A DNA stretch of 64,000 nt from Physcomitrium patens. Its lineage: Eukaryota > Streptophyta > Bryopsida > Funariales > Funariaceae. Positions 50,130 through 62,897 of this stretch are shown piece after piece. The translations under genes and the position numbers were made by a program. Position 1 is the first letter of the stretch; each line of letters starts with the position of its first letter. The stretch lies in the NCBI RefSeq assembly GCF_000002425.4, contig NC_037270.1, positions 3,503,834 through 3,567,833 on the forward strand, read 5' to 3'. The notes beneath the pieces were generated by a model. It saw only the letters and a list, made by a program, of their open reading frames with translations. It had not been told where the DNA came from and did no database searches.

Positions 50130-50810
50130 AAGCAGGCGTTAGGCGGTGAATGAGAGGCGGTGGCCCTCCGCATCCGCAGCGTCCGATCCGTGATCCCCAC
50201 TAGAATGTGAATCAAGGACGGCGCGACGGGCATCCAGCGGAGTCGCACGCTTACCGCGGTGGTCCTCGACGCCATGCCTGCAATGGAAAACGGAATCAAT
50301 TGATATCGAGGATGAGGACCCAATGATGTGGTTTTTGTTGTTGTTGTTGTTGTAGTCACAGGGGCAGCTGCAGGTTCTAGTGTGACAGCTTTTGCGTCGA
50401 TCCTGCAGTTTCTGTGAGTTTTTGTGTTGCTACAGATCGTCTTTGAAACTGTTGAGGCTACTGAAGCGACTGGTTTTTGTCGCTAGAGGGACGTGAGCTC
50501 CAAGGGTCCATGAATAAACTGCGCGGCAGCGTCAGGAGATGTGCAAACCGGGATCTCAGGTGCAGATTTTGAATTGGAAGATTTGGCCCGGGTGCCACGC
50601 TGCTAGATTCGCAACACGAGTCTGGAAATACATCTGAGAGGAAATCACCTCGTCTTAAAATATGAAAACCAACTTGGGTATCCATAAAAGAAAGCAATCG
50701 GTGTAGCAGGGTGGGCGGCTTCCGAGTGAAATTTGGAAGAAGTCCTGGGGAATCACGTGGGATCCACGTGGGCACAGGATCGTAGAATCCGGAGGGCACC
50801 TCGCATTGAA
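50130..50810 (-). CDS. Hypothetical gene, one or two exons
   Basis: A minus-strand frame at 50799-50458 (about 113 residues, Pro- and Leu-rich, with GFYDPVPTWIPRDSPGLLPN) is followed after a TTG-repeat stretch by a second coding-like piece from an AG acceptor near 50282 (LDARRAVLDSHSSGDHGSDA) ending in a stop near 50145. Composition is gene-like and differs sharply from the AT block beside it. No family recognised and no conserved motif seen. The opposite strand also has a frame (50733-50918), so the strand is not certain. Confidence 0.3.
50328..50356 (+). repeat. TTG trinucleotide repeat
   Basis: About eight TTG units. On the minus strand this reads ACA/CAA and falls in the putative intron or a Thr-rich frame of the hypothetical gene at 50.1-50.8 kb. 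Confidence 0.85.
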
Positions 50811-50899
50811 GGATCCGCTAGTAACTACGTGCCGTATAAGCGACTCGTTATCAATAGATCTGTTTGCGACAATAACACAAACTTACGCATCAGGCCTCC

Positions 50900-52759
50900 G
50901 TCCAAAATTTCCCTTTAGTCAGATTCTGTGGAACAAACATATTTCTGTATCTAAGGCGGAAATCATTCAATGCTGTCAACATGCTGGTGTTGGGTTATGA
51001 CGTTGAATTTGTTTGTCTCTTTTTCCTTCCTCGATATCGTCGTCCATAATGAGCTTAACTTCATCAACAGGTCTAATTTCTAGATGGAACAACACTAAGC
51101 CCTAGAGATTGCAAAGTTGACGTTTTATCTCCCTTTCCGTCGTTGTCCAGGATCCGTTGTGCATGGCTGTTGATTGAGCATTGCACCTGACAATAGTATC
51201 TTTGCCTGACCAGAAATGGCTATCATTTAATATAATTGTTGCCATGGAGGAATGGTGTGTATGAACTAGCACCTTGTTATCTCAAAAGTAACCATTGCAG
51301 AACTTCACCTGTTGATCTAGACTAAAGTGCATCTTCAGTTCGTTCCGATATTCATTCTGATGTAATGATCGAGCACATGATGATTTAATGATTTGAGCTT
51401 TCAATCGAGACTTAGGGTTCAGGAATTCTTTACGCAGTGAGTGTTCCATTATACCAGATCCTTGAATGATCATGAGCAAAATCTAAGCTCCAATAGGTGG
51501 TTAGTTTAATGGTCCTGTAGGAGCAAAAGTTTGAAGGCAATCAATTGCTGACCTTACATTGGTTGTCGCTTCTGAGGAGACTAGTGCCAGTAGACTTTGG
51601 AGAATGGGGGATTTTAATGTCGGTGGTGACGCAATTGGTCTGGAGTCAGTTGAGCGATAGAGTAGGCCCGCAGTCCAAGGTGCAGATAAATTAATAGCGC
51701 ACATCATGTTGTACTCGGCTTCTTAAGCTTCAACCAGTGGCAGCGATTGCATCGTGCTCTTCCAGGTTCATGATCAAGTAGTACGAACTTTTGTGAGGTG
51801 TCGGATTACTGTTGTGTCATTGATCGTAGATTCTAGAGTCTGATGAATGGAGTGTTTGATACTCTGAGCTTGTGTTGATGTCTAGTGTCCTCCAGGTAGT
51901 ATCTTGGAGACAGGATAATGTAGCCAGCTTGTGGAGGCAGTGACCACAGTCGTAGCCACCGAGGCGCTCCTCAAATGAGCTTTAGCGATGATGAAGCTCA
52001 TGCGTTGGTACCACTGTCGACCCAACCCTTGTCTTGCCTTGGTAATGTTCTTGTAGGAGTTTGTCATGGAAAGTTGCAGTCATTCGAGAAAGAGCGTTAG
52101 CTTGTTTTCTACAAGCAATTTTTGGGACGACCACAAGTGGCCCAAGTGAGCTAGGGTTTAGTTGGATCCTGTAGAAATTCACACCGATTAGAATATACGG
52201 GAACCTTATGTGAAATTCCCTCATTGAATACAAAACTCACCGATTCCCTTTAACACTCTAGGTTTTCGAGAGTAGATGTACTTTTTACAGTTTGTGCTAG
52301 AGATATGAAGGATTTTTGCAGGTTTTATAGTAGATTGAGGTAGAACGTGACAACATCGGAAATCCGGAAGGCTGAAGGTACCACAGCGGATAGATGTTTA
52401 ATGCAATTAGTTTGAATCGTTGTAACCGGCTCAGCTGGTAAGTCATCATTTGAGATGCAAGAAGCAGTAAATTAGAGTCGTAGGCCTTAGCGAAGATGAA
52501 CTACACAGTACTGGACGTCCAAGTTTCCCTTCATGAAATTATGCACTAATTCCTCTCTATCTGCCTAAGTGAACGAGCAGTAGTGGCGATATGTCAGTTT
52601 TTTTATGGTTTATTTGTGAAGGACACCAAGGTTCCGTTGAACTTATGTTTTTCTTGCTGAGCCTTCAGATAGCTATATTTTAGCATGTATTGCTGATACA
52701 GACCCTACCAGTTGATAATCATTCTACACACAGTTGACATCTTCCAATCTGTCTGATAG
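50900..52759. other. Interval upstream of the Deg-like gene
   Basis: Gene-like composition but no frame with a domain. Open frames at 51479-51282, 51707-51501 and 52233-51882 (minus) carry no motif. It probably holds introns and upstream exons of the plus-strand gene that starts to be readable at 52760. Confidence 0.3.
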
Positions 52760-55700
52760 GGAAAGGGATCTGGTAAGCAAAAAATTGGTGAGGTTGAACC
52801 GGAGTTGGCGATTACAGGTAGTAGTAGCTCGAAGCTTCTAGTCACCGTTGACAGCTTCGGCGCGGTAAATGTTCTCACCCCGGACAAGTTTGGTGCACTA
52901 CGAGAGCCGGAAGGTGAAAGGCCAAATGCCTGCTTTGATGTTCAAAACAAAGTAGAGTCCAGTACCAGATCTTCCAATCCATTTGAACATTACGCTCGAG
53001 GTAGCAAGTATTCTCAAGCGTGTCCTGAAGCGACGGGTTCTACAAATGATTCTACATGGACCAAGTACATGGAAGTCTTTGAAGACAAAGGAACAGGCGT
53101 TCTCAGCAGTAAGGAAACTGGTGCTCAAAACCCTGGATTGCAGTCTTCAACTCCTATCTTTTCCACTCTTCACGAGAGGACATCAACAAGAAGTGGTGGT
53201 GGACCACGAGTGCGACGTTTCTGCTCACCAACTGAATATGTGAGTGTTTTCAAAACTTTACGCCTAACAGAGGGTCAGAATTCCGGATACCGTGTACAAA
53301 TTGCTCAAAAGAATGTATGCAAGCACAGACTGTGGGAGAATGTAAAACAATTAAATTAGAGAACCTGGTGTTAAAAAACAACTTATGGTAGTTGGATGTC
53401 TCAAGGGACATGGTAGAGCATTGCTATGCAAGCCCTGGTAAAACCGCCGGCGTGGCCGTCCAGTTTTATCGCGAGAAGCTGATAAATGTCACAACACCAG
53501 TCGTTAGAGAACCAAGTCGCCGAGCTTCAGTTATTGAAAGATATGAGTTTCAAACGACGTTATGGATGAATCATCCAGTGTGAGCATCCCGGTTTCCGAA
53601 TATAGCTCCAAGTTTATGTAGTTTCATATTCTCAAGTTTTCATTAGGGCCCAAACTTGGTTTCTTAACTTAAATGTAGTGATTTCGCAAAAGGCTCGGCC
53701 TGCATTCTTGTGTAGCATTACAAATCGAGAAGAATGAAGGCGGTTGCTTTGGCTGAATTAGAAGATTTATACATATGATTTGTAACTCATGCAGACTGGT
53801 ATTTGTTTTGCGTATCTCCTTGATATCTTCGAACTTTGTAATCGTGACCAATATGAATGATTTGGGCTTGTAATGTAGCAGTTCTGACTGCAGCAGCTTT
53901 CTCCAAGGTTTTTACTCGGGATTGTTTATAGCTGATTATTACGCTGGAGATGTAGCAATCGGGCTGGTGCAGCAGAAAGGTTTTGACTGTCACTGGAGGG
54001 TACCAAAATTTAGCTGCGTCACTGTTCAAATGATAGTGAAATACTCCACCTTTGTTCCTTCGGGAACATGGACCACTCTTGTAGAACAACTAGCTGACAT
54101 TCACATTTTTGTTGCGTCGGAAACCAACTGATTTAATTGTGATTTTCAATTCTGGTCCACCATAGGTTGTGGGTGAAACGCTCAAACAGCAAGGATTCTC
54201 TAGAAAAGATCTCGTCGTAGCAGATCATAATGTGTCCCAGCCAGTTGCTGAAGATAGATCATTACCTACAGCTCACTCCAGGTGCTCCCAAGCTCCCATC
54301 ATTGTAACACCGACGCGTACTCCAACTGTGGGTTACAGTTTTGAAAGAACTTTACTGGTACAGGGCTCATCTCATTCGTCACTGCCGAACGAACAAATTT
54401 CGCTGGAGGTTCTCCCAAGGTTTCCGCTCATGGTTCCCGGAAGCTCGGGCGATGCAAGGCATTCTCGAGAGTCGACTGACCAGTATCCCCGGAGAATAGA
54501 GTACAAATTTGCTTCTGCAAGTCTGGAAGCGTCCTTACTTCAGTATATGGAAGAAAGAGAAAGAAAACAGGTAGAACGAGGCCTTCAACCTTGACAGATA
54601 ACTAGCAACGTGTTCAAATTTTATGTTGTGAGTCAATGCCTATCAATTTGAGTGCTAACCGAGAATGCCGCTGCCATCAGATCAATGAAGCATATGAAGA
54701 GAACCGAATGCGCGGGTATGTCACATCACCGGAGGTTGGTACCGCGGCATCCACTACAACCTATTTCTAATGTATCAAGTCGGTTCAGTCCTGGAGGTCT
54801 ATGTGCATTGTTTAACGTTGTGTTCTAGGCAAAGTGCTAGTGCAGCTGATTGGTTCGGTGAGCAAACTAACTATGATTATCTGGTGTGGTTTCCCTCGTT
54901 TTTGTAATTGTGCGAAGGATTTGATATGGGGAAGTGTAAAGCATTACTGCGGAATAGTACTAGACAGAGAAACCAGAACTCTTCTCGGCACTGCCGTGCT
55001 TTTTGTACCTCCTGATCCTTCAATGTCAGGATGTTCCACATTTTTCAAGTCTGCGTGGGTTACTTGCGTGAAAGTGGTGGAAGGTCGCACAGAGGTTCTT
55101 ATCAAGACTAGCAAGGGAGGTATCCATGTGGCGCAGCTCATGCTTACCAGCACAACCCTGGGATTAGCCCTTTTCAGCGTTCATGTTTGGCAGGGAACAT
55201 TTGCACTAGCCTTCCTCAGCAGAGTGACTGGGCCAGCAAGTCTTCCACACCGACTGTTTGTGGATGTAGCGCGTAATGACCGAGTTTATGTCATCGGGTA
55301 ACTATTCCGCTGCACTTCGAAGTTTCTTCATGGTTTACCGTTGTCATTAATATCAGGTTGTTATCATTAACTGAACCGTGTCTCTTAAAGTTCAGACCTG
55401 CCGAATATATAGATATGCACATTTGCTAAAGCTGCTGCACATGATTAGGCACGCCCTTTCAAAAAACTCGTGAGAATGACAATTCAAGTTACTGCAGATA
55501 TGAGGAGCCTTTGGGATCTGAGACCGGACTCCTCGCAGATGTGAGAGTCCGATCGGGAAGAGTAATAGATGCTGGGAGGCATGCAATTGTTGAAATTGAC
55601 TTCGAAACCGGTCGATTGGGTGGTTCCATCAATATTGCAGCAGGGTTTCGAGGCGGGCTGGTTGTTCGAGCGGATGGATTGCTGGCAGGGTTGGTGACTG

Positions 55701-55780
55701 GTGAGATCTTGGGCGGTCACCCAACTAATATTGATTTTTCTTATGCCATTAATATCTACTCCCTTCTTGCGGAGCTCTAA
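52760..55780 (+). CDS. Multi-exon protein with C-terminal trypsin/Deg-like domain lacking the catalytic triad
   Basis: Supported exons: 52760-53239 (Ser-rich, no domain), 54166-54570 (low-complexity, ending in a charged helix), 54681-54734, about 54830-55297 and 55498-55780, mostly with GT-AG borders; pieces at 53.39-53.58 and 53.92-54.13 kb are uncertain. The last two exons follow the order of a chymotrypsin-fold Deg/HtrA protease: a WVTCVKVVEGRTEV strand, a GLALFSV strand, DRVYVIGYEEP, then AAGFRGGLVVRADGLLAGLVTG. Against the family pattern (xHVVEG, DLALL, GNSGG) the His is Lys (55071), the Asp is Gly (55161) and the Ser is Arg (55649). So it should be a non-catalytic relative, perhaps a binding or scaffold protein. 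Peroxisomal DEG15 is the nearest plant family I can recall for the tail, but identity is unproven. The true start is not determined. Confidence 0.55.
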
Positions 55781-55784
55781 GTAG

Positions 55785-57485
55785 TACCACCCCAATAGTG
55801 GCGAATGCCATTAATTTGTGGATGGCTTCGTTCTTACAAATTCTGAGAAACACTTATATGTAGTCTGAAGCAAGTGCGGCTCCACAGAAAAGCTTGTTGA
55901 GGACTCGGTGCTCGTCTATGAGAATTCTCTGGATAATGCTAGTCTGAGTCAGTATCTACTTCAGAAGTAAGATAATATCCCAGAATTTTGTACTTACCAT
56001 CAGGTATTTATTACCTGGTAAAACAATTTTTGTCACAAAGTGCAAAATATCTACTTCGACCCTGATTCATAATTTTCCAGTTGAACAGTGATGTGAAAGT
56101 AACGTTCAAGTATTACATAACAGTGAAAATACCAGCTGAAAGCTCGTGTAAAAATAGAACCAACTAGAATAATGAACGCGGTATTGGCAATTAAACCGTC
56201 CACAATGTCGTCAGATACAGTCTAGCCATTTGAAAATTAATGTTCCATAAAAGACAATTTGCACTGAATCGGTTCTTCCGTGAACCAGAACTTCTGTAAA
56301 CCCCGTCTATTTCGTAAATTTCAACATCTGTACCAACCTCCACAGCCTCTCATATCTAGCGCACAGTGACCCAAGCAAGTCAGGAGCGTGTACATCAGGC
56401 ACATTATTAACGTTGGCGTGCTAGAATTTTTGAAGCAACTGGTACATTCAAAATGAGGAAAAGAAGAATGAAAACCTCTCTGCTCTGAACAAAATTTACA
56501 ATTTCACATAAACCAGAGCATGAATGGTCAGGCAGAAAATCAACTAGAACATGCAACAGAGAGTAAAACATGCCGTAAAAAGCGTGGAATAGTCCAAACT
56601 AATAAGTTGTGACAGAACGATACTGCTAATGTGTAATATTTTTTGTTCACAAAAGAGACTTTCCCTTTATCATTGGACAGAAATTAGCTTATAAACTGAA
56701 AAATATCAATTAGCAGTGAAAATAATCACAATACCAATCATCTTCATCCCAATCTAAATATGGCAATGTCTAGCGTTCGAAGAAGATACTTTTCTCAAAG
56801 TTAAAGATCTCCATTCGACAAAAGCTAAATTGAAAAGTGATACAAACTTAACTACAAAAGTTGTCGCAAAGACGAAGAAATGTTTTCACATTATCAATTG
56901 TGTGAATAAAAATTGTGCTGCTGCACATAAAATGTTTTCATTCAATCACACGAATGAAACAACAGACCCAAAACAAATTAGCAATATTTAGTGAAAAATT
57001 ACGGTCGCAAAGGTCAGAATGTTGCGATTTGTAAATAACTGCAACTTACATGATCGAAATAACTTTATCTGTCTCAACCGATACCAGGCGTTACACGTAA
57101 CAATATACTACGTCATCTACATCCTCGAAAGTCTCTACAGAGTTTTTCAGAAAACATCATACAGAGGTGTGATAAAATCTCTGTGATATGCAGTGAATCA
57201 CGATGGTTCGCTCTTCCTCATTCGAAGACAACCATGAACTAACCACTATTGTGACAAACTCATGCGTGTACAATTGAAAAACCGTGCGCAGTTCTACATT
57301 CTACGTTAGTATAATACAGGAGCGTTTCGCAAAATTCGAGAGTCTCTGAATTACAGGGGTCTGTTTTCTGTTGGTGACCTTAAAAGTTTCTCAGTGTGTC
57401 ACAGAGTCCAGCTTCATGTAAGGTCACAATATGATTGTAGATTTCAAGAGACGAAATTCCCCTCATTCAGCCCTCTCGTAACGCC
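55785..57485. other. Intergenic, between convergent gene ends
   Basis: No open frame of interest. This is the space between the 3' ends of the Deg-like gene (plus) and tRNase Z (minus), so it should contain both 3' untranslated regions. No repeat or transposon motif was found. Confidence 0.5.
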
Positions 57486-60400
57486 TCAAAAACCTTCGGT
57501 TAGTGCATGTACTCTGCCTTGAAGTGGCGCAGGAATGTTCTCGATTGCCTTGCAGATGTCCTGCAACAGAAAAAACACAAGAAGCAGAATGTCATGAGTC
57601 AGGATAATTAAGCTCTGTAGTCCTTGATAGTCCCAAAATTTATGACGTATGATAAGACTATATGCTGTAAATCTTCATGTACACATCCATAAAGTATACG
57701 TAAAATTCATTACAGCCATAGCATGTATCCAAGCAAACTGACTGACTTATGCTATTTTTAGGCCATTTGTCTGATTTATAAAGGGATATGAATACCTCTT
57801 GTTGATAGCGAGCAGAGAAGTGAATGAAAAGAATGTCCTTGTTCTTGAATTTATCCGCGTGGGCCAGAACCTTCACACATGAACACCACGTTCATAAATA
57901 AATGGGAATGACTGAAGAAAACTATCGACGTCATCCTTTCTATACAAAATTTATCCTCTGAAGGGAATCTTCTTCTTATTCTTTTATATTATTTTTTTCG
58001 TTTAAATTTTGTTGCACTCAATCAACGACGTACGCCCAACCTGCTTGCAATCCAAGATGAAAGCTGAAAACCATATTACGAATGTGCTACTCACAATCTG
58101 TAACATTAGAAAAAAAATACTCATGGAAATTTCAAATATTTAGAAACCAAGGGCAACAGGCAAAATACCTCGAACAAGTGCATATGACCGTACTTGTTGG
58201 CATCCTCAACGGAAGTAGAATCATCCAAGAATGTAGACTATAACCACACAATCGATACAAAACATAGGACGGTCAAAATTAGCCAAATAATCAGTGCAAT
58301 CCTCTGCAAGGCATTGGTGTACACTTCTTTAAATCTCGAGAGCAATTTTTAGTTCCTTTTTCGGAGAAAAACATAAACGTTTGCTCTATAAGGAATATAA
58401 ACAGTTCAAGGAATGGAAGTAAGCAATGGTAAAGCCAGACCTCTAATAGTTCTCTTCCCTGACATGGGCAGGTTTACCGGGAGAGGAACCTACCTCCATG
58501 ATTAGGAGTTTCGCATGAAGTACATCTTCGTTAGCTTCGTCCAGAAAAAAACCCGATGTCGTATCGCCCGTAAATGCAACCTCAGAAATTCGAACGGTTT
58601 CAGAAACCTATCCAAGGAGGTGCTATTTAGTGATCAGTGATGAGAACAGAATTAAAATTCAGTAATTTGAGACGAAATAATGGATTGTGTAATGAAAGGA
58701 AGTGGAAGAATAATGCACCTCAACGCCTGATTCTCTTAAAGCTTTGATCTCCTTCCCAGGAAGCCCAACATGTTCAGCCTTTAGCTTTTGCTTGACTGTG
58801 TAGATAACATAACCCTGCCAAACCACAGGAACTTGTCAGGTTGGCATCGCAATGCACGACCTTTTAAAACAGATTAAACAAGGAATTACTCTCAAAACTG
58901 GAACTGACATTATTTCACTTTGGGAACAGGCATTACTTCATGAAAATCTAGTGTCTTTAAGGATCATGCACCTGGCTAGGGACCACATGGTAAGTCTTGA
59001 AAGCCTTAACAATCAAGCCCTTACCCAGATCGAACTCCTCCCCAATCTACAAGTTGTCACAGGAAACCCATCATGCCCTTATGTCAATTCTCCGCAATCG
59101 CAACACCTTGTACGAAAGACATCTTTCTGATTCATGAGCGTCAAAGTCAGGTACACTTACGTCCATCCCAATAAGATTAACAGGCAATGGAGATTCATCG
59201 AGCTCCCTCTGAACTGCTAAGAGTTTCTCAACGGTGGCCTTGATACACTTGGGCACAATCACTGTCGGCACCTTCTTCTTCTTCAGCCCTCGAGATGCAA
59301 TGTACATGGTAAGTCCCCCCTACCAAGCACACCCCACCATGTCAGCATGTTTTTAGTCAAGGATACCTTATGGCATTGCTGAAATTAAGCTAATTCCCCA
59401 GCACAAGTTGGAATATAGGAGTCACAAAATCTAACCGAAAATAGAGCATTGAGTAACTTCGTTTTGCAGTTATATTGAACAGCAAGGCGCCATTGTACAG
59501 AAAAAAGTACGTACAATGTGATCCATGTGCGCGTGAGTAATAAAGACATAGTCCATATCGATGATACGTCCAGGGCATCGACCGCTATCGAATGCAACTT
59601 TCAACGCTGGAAGCATCACGCAGGTCTCTTGGCCTCCCACAGACACTCCTTCGATGGAGAAGCCACCCACCTCCAGCTCTCCGGTCGTGGGCCTCCCGAG
59701 CTTTGTTTGCCCATAGCCAGGTCCAGGTGCTACTTTTTTGCGAACTGAGACATTCGCAAATCATAAAAAGAAAACACCTTCAACCCTTGAGTAAGAAAAG
59801 CCATGAAGAGCTTAGGAAGCTGGAAAACCCGCTTAGACTGTTGTAGCTTAAATAACTACCCAGAAAGAGTTGGGATTTCTCGACACGCTGTAGCAACAGT
59901 GGACGTTTCCAAATACAACTTTAAAAAAAAGGTAGAAAAAGAAAAAAGCGTTGCCACTGAGATCCGTATCGAATATCATTGGTTGACGTTCTTTATCCGC
60001 AATCCGACGCAACGCAAGGCTCTGGATCACAACCAGCACTGAGATCTAAACACTGAACAACTTTTGCAGAGAATCTACCCAGAATTCACTATCACAACGA
60101 AACCATGGCTCTGATAGAAAGTTCGAAGTAACCAAACCACGCTGAAAGTCATAAGAATTCGTGAATTCCCAGTAAAACGCTCTCTGAGCAAACAACCCAG
60201 CCTGTCGCAAGCATATGCAAGAAAACTAAAACTAAAAAAAATAAAACGAATGAATACCTTGAGAATTGAGAATTGAACTCATGTAAACCTCCAAGGAAAA
60301 GCTCATGGAACAAAGAATTTACGACTCTGTAACACAGCGCTCCAAACAAAAACTACCACAATCACAACCCGCCCTGCAGAGTGAGAAAAGCGCAAGCCCA

Positions 60401-60563
60401 GGAATGAAAAAACATCGCAAAGTAGCGCAAGGCCAAGTAACAACTAACCGGGCTTGTCCTGGGGAGCTAAAAGGAACGAAGACGAAGAGACACGACACCC
60501 CACAGCGAATGTCACGTCGCTGTCAGGCTCAGTCTCAACCTGCACAGTGGCAATGGAGGCCAT
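57486..60563 (-). CDS. TRZ: Short-form tRNase Z (RNase Z), tRNA 3'-end processing endonuclease, nine exons
   Basis: Metallo-beta-lactamase enzyme that cuts the 3' trailer from pre-tRNA. Exons on the minus strand: 60563-60449, 59744-59515, 59319-59161, 59046-58972, 58814-58719, 58607-58494, 58237-58169, 57870-57796 and 57560-57486, all GT-AG and in phase, summing to 335 residues, slightly longer than the Arabidopsis short forms through its N-terminus. Visible motifs: FSIEGVSVGGQETC, the zinc-binding THAHMDHI, GGLTMYIASRG, AFKTYHVVPSQGYVIY (containing the flexible-arm neighbourhood), VAFTGDTTSGF (metal-binding Asp), MESTFLDD, YGHMHLFE and FIHFSARY with its conserved His. The start at 60563 (MASIATVQVE) is chosen because upstream frame residues are Gly-rich and GC-repetitive; an in-frame ATG at 60818 is possible. 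No lesion. Lack of a clear transit peptide suggests a cytosolic or nuclear form. Confidence 0.95.
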
Positions 60564-60960
60564 CGCCGCCACTCCCTCCGTGCTCGCGCGGGGAGCGAAA
60601 CGATCCACCGCCCCGCAACCAGTCACCCCTCCCCCTCCTCCTCCTCCTCTTCCCTGGAACTGCAACCGTCGGCCGAAGCAACACACGCTGGCGCAATTCG
60701 GGACGAATTCTCGCGCTGCGATCCGCGCGAGAGAGCACACCCTAACGTGCGACGTCATGTGCGAGCTGAGAGCTGCGCAGACTACAGTGGCGGTGCGCCA
60801 TTGCGGGAGTGAGTGCATTTCGAATGGCTAGTGTCGGACACGAGAGCAGCTAACTCGCTGTAAGAATGGTGCGGCGCGACAATGGCAAGCCAGCTCCAGG
60901 GCCCCCAACGAACCCAGACTCCGACGACGACGACACTGATAGATGGGGCGTGGTCTTAGG
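60564..60960. promoter_or_regulatory. tRNase Z promoter/leader region, GC-rich
   Basis: GC- and CpG-rich DNA upstream of the tRNase Z start, with a CTC/CCT run at about 60630-60650 (GGAGG on the transcribed strand). A 36-codon plus-strand frame at about 60866 (Asp-rich) reads away from it but has no recognised relative and is not called as a gene. Confidence 0.45.
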
Positions 60961-62350
60961 CCCTGCTTCTATGTGATCTTGCCTCCGTGTCTCGGTCGTA
61001 GGGTGGGTCATCGCGGGCTGGGCCCGGGTGGTGGGTCATACCGGGTCCAGTGGTGACGTCATTATCCCGCGGGATTCGGGTGTTTATTGATAATATACAT
61101 TATTTAGTGTGGAACGCCCCCCTTTAATTAGATGCAGATGGTATTAATGGGAATGCTTTGCGGTTAACCCATCGCTTTCTTTAATGCGTTATTGATTAGA
61201 CATAGTTAAGCAAATGTTTGAGTTGTGTGTATTTAGTTTTGATGAGTCATGGTCTTGTTGAAGTTGTGGTCTGCTTGAGGAATGTACAATTTTAATCTTG
61301 TTCATATACACATTTTTTGGGTGAAAAATTTAGAAAATAGAAAAGATTGGTACTTTTTACTATGACATTTCTGAAAGTTGAATTTGGTGTTTTTTGTTTT
61401 AAATAAAATTGATGAACAGCAAGCTTTCTTATATATTTTTTTTAAATCAAAATGGTAAAATAATCCACAGTATTTTACGCCTTTTAATAAAAATAAATAA
61501 AATATGATATCAAAAAAAATAGTTGTATTTTGAACACACTACAGTAAAAACAGTTTTACTTGATCTATAATGCAAGACAAGCTATCTACACATGAAAACA
61601 TCATTTGTATGATGTAATTTAAGACTAGTGTAATGAAAATATTTGAATCCTTAAGCTGGTGTGAATTTTGTATTGTAAGAAAACACTTTTAAGATATTAT
61701 TATTGAATCAGCATACCATTTTTCAATAAATGTCAATAAATGAGCTAATTAGAGTATGTATTTATTTGTCTTCAACAAAATCGAATCTATTTTTTAGAAA
61801 ACTTTAAATTTTAATTTTATTCTGGTTTATTTTTTTAAGATTTTAAAATTAATACATTGGGTAAAATTTGTCTCACATAATAATGCATGTTAAAAAAGAG
61901 AAACTTCACTTGGCATAGAAAAACTTTTAATCAAGTTATAAAAAACATATTGAACACATTAACACAAGTTTATTGTTTGTCACTACAATAGTTTTTAATA
62001 TTTTAATCTCATTGCAAATTGTTATTATGTGCAACAATCTCAAAAATCTCTTCTACTACTATCACCAATCAGATCTAATTGTTATATAAAATACAAAATA
62101 TGTAAGATATAATCTTGCTAAACAAACATAAGAACATTCATTCAATTCCATCAATACACAAATAAATAAATAAACAAATGCAAAAAAGTGAGAGTTTCAG
62201 CAAACTTTCTACAAAAACCAAAATCAATGCATCATTAGGGTGTGTAAAAAAAAAACCATTGTGGTGTATGCCATCGCTTGCAGTTAAGGAACTTACACTT
62301 CTTGGTTTAAAACTTGAACAAACATCAAGTAAATATCCAAGTGTGAATGA
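60961..62350. other. AT-rich intergenic block
   Basis: Composition drops sharply after about 61.08 kb and returns to balanced near 62.36 kb. No gene, transposon motif or long repeat was recognised; a few AAT/AAA runs only. It resembles the blocks at 5.6-8.9 and 48.6-50.1 kb. Confidence 0.55.
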
Positions 62351-62699
62351 GCGGTCTTAGGTGATCCCAAAGGTGGAGCATAGCGCGCCCAAATGCGAGA
62401 AAGAACGAGTGCCCAGATCTCACGGTAATAGCTTCACGTGCCCTAAAACCGCATCCTCCGAAGCCACCCCCTAACTCATACGAAGCTCGCCACGCCGTTG
62501 CCAAGTGGTGGGTGGAGCGTCGGTGCGATCCACTAGCGACCATTTTTCCACTTTACATGATCCTTCGAAGCAGACTGCGCTGCACTTATGTGGTCTTGAA
62601 TTGGCCCTTCCACTGACTGCTGTGAAGAAATCGCTTCTACAGAGCTTCTAAACGCTGTTTTCGACGTATTTTGCTTTCTCAATTGGAGGTTTGTTGTTT

Positions 62700-62857
62700 T
62701 GTGGGTTATATATATGAGGCCGAGAATTTTGAGGGTTTGTGTTGATGCGCTTGTGTTGGAATTGGGGATTTGAGAAAGCCTGCATGCAGTGTATTTCGCC
62801 GGAGTTGAAAAAATTCGGGTCGTAGGGGTGTGTGTTGGCAGCCTGGGGAGTTTTTAG

Positions 62858-62892
<35 letters not shown>

Positions 62893-62897
62893 GTGGG
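62700..62897 (+). promoter_or_regulatory. Acylphosphatase promoter and leader, with TATA-like site and poly-T tract
   Basis: A TTATATATATGAG stretch at about 62705-62717 is a possible TATA element. A run of 32 T (62860-62891) ends six bases before the ATG at 62898, so the T tract would sit in the untranslated leader right beside the start. Confidence 0.45.

Noticed and set aside
60454-60831. Long plus-strand frames opposite the first tRNase Z exon
   Set aside because: Shadows of the GC-rich coding exon and its leader; no domain.
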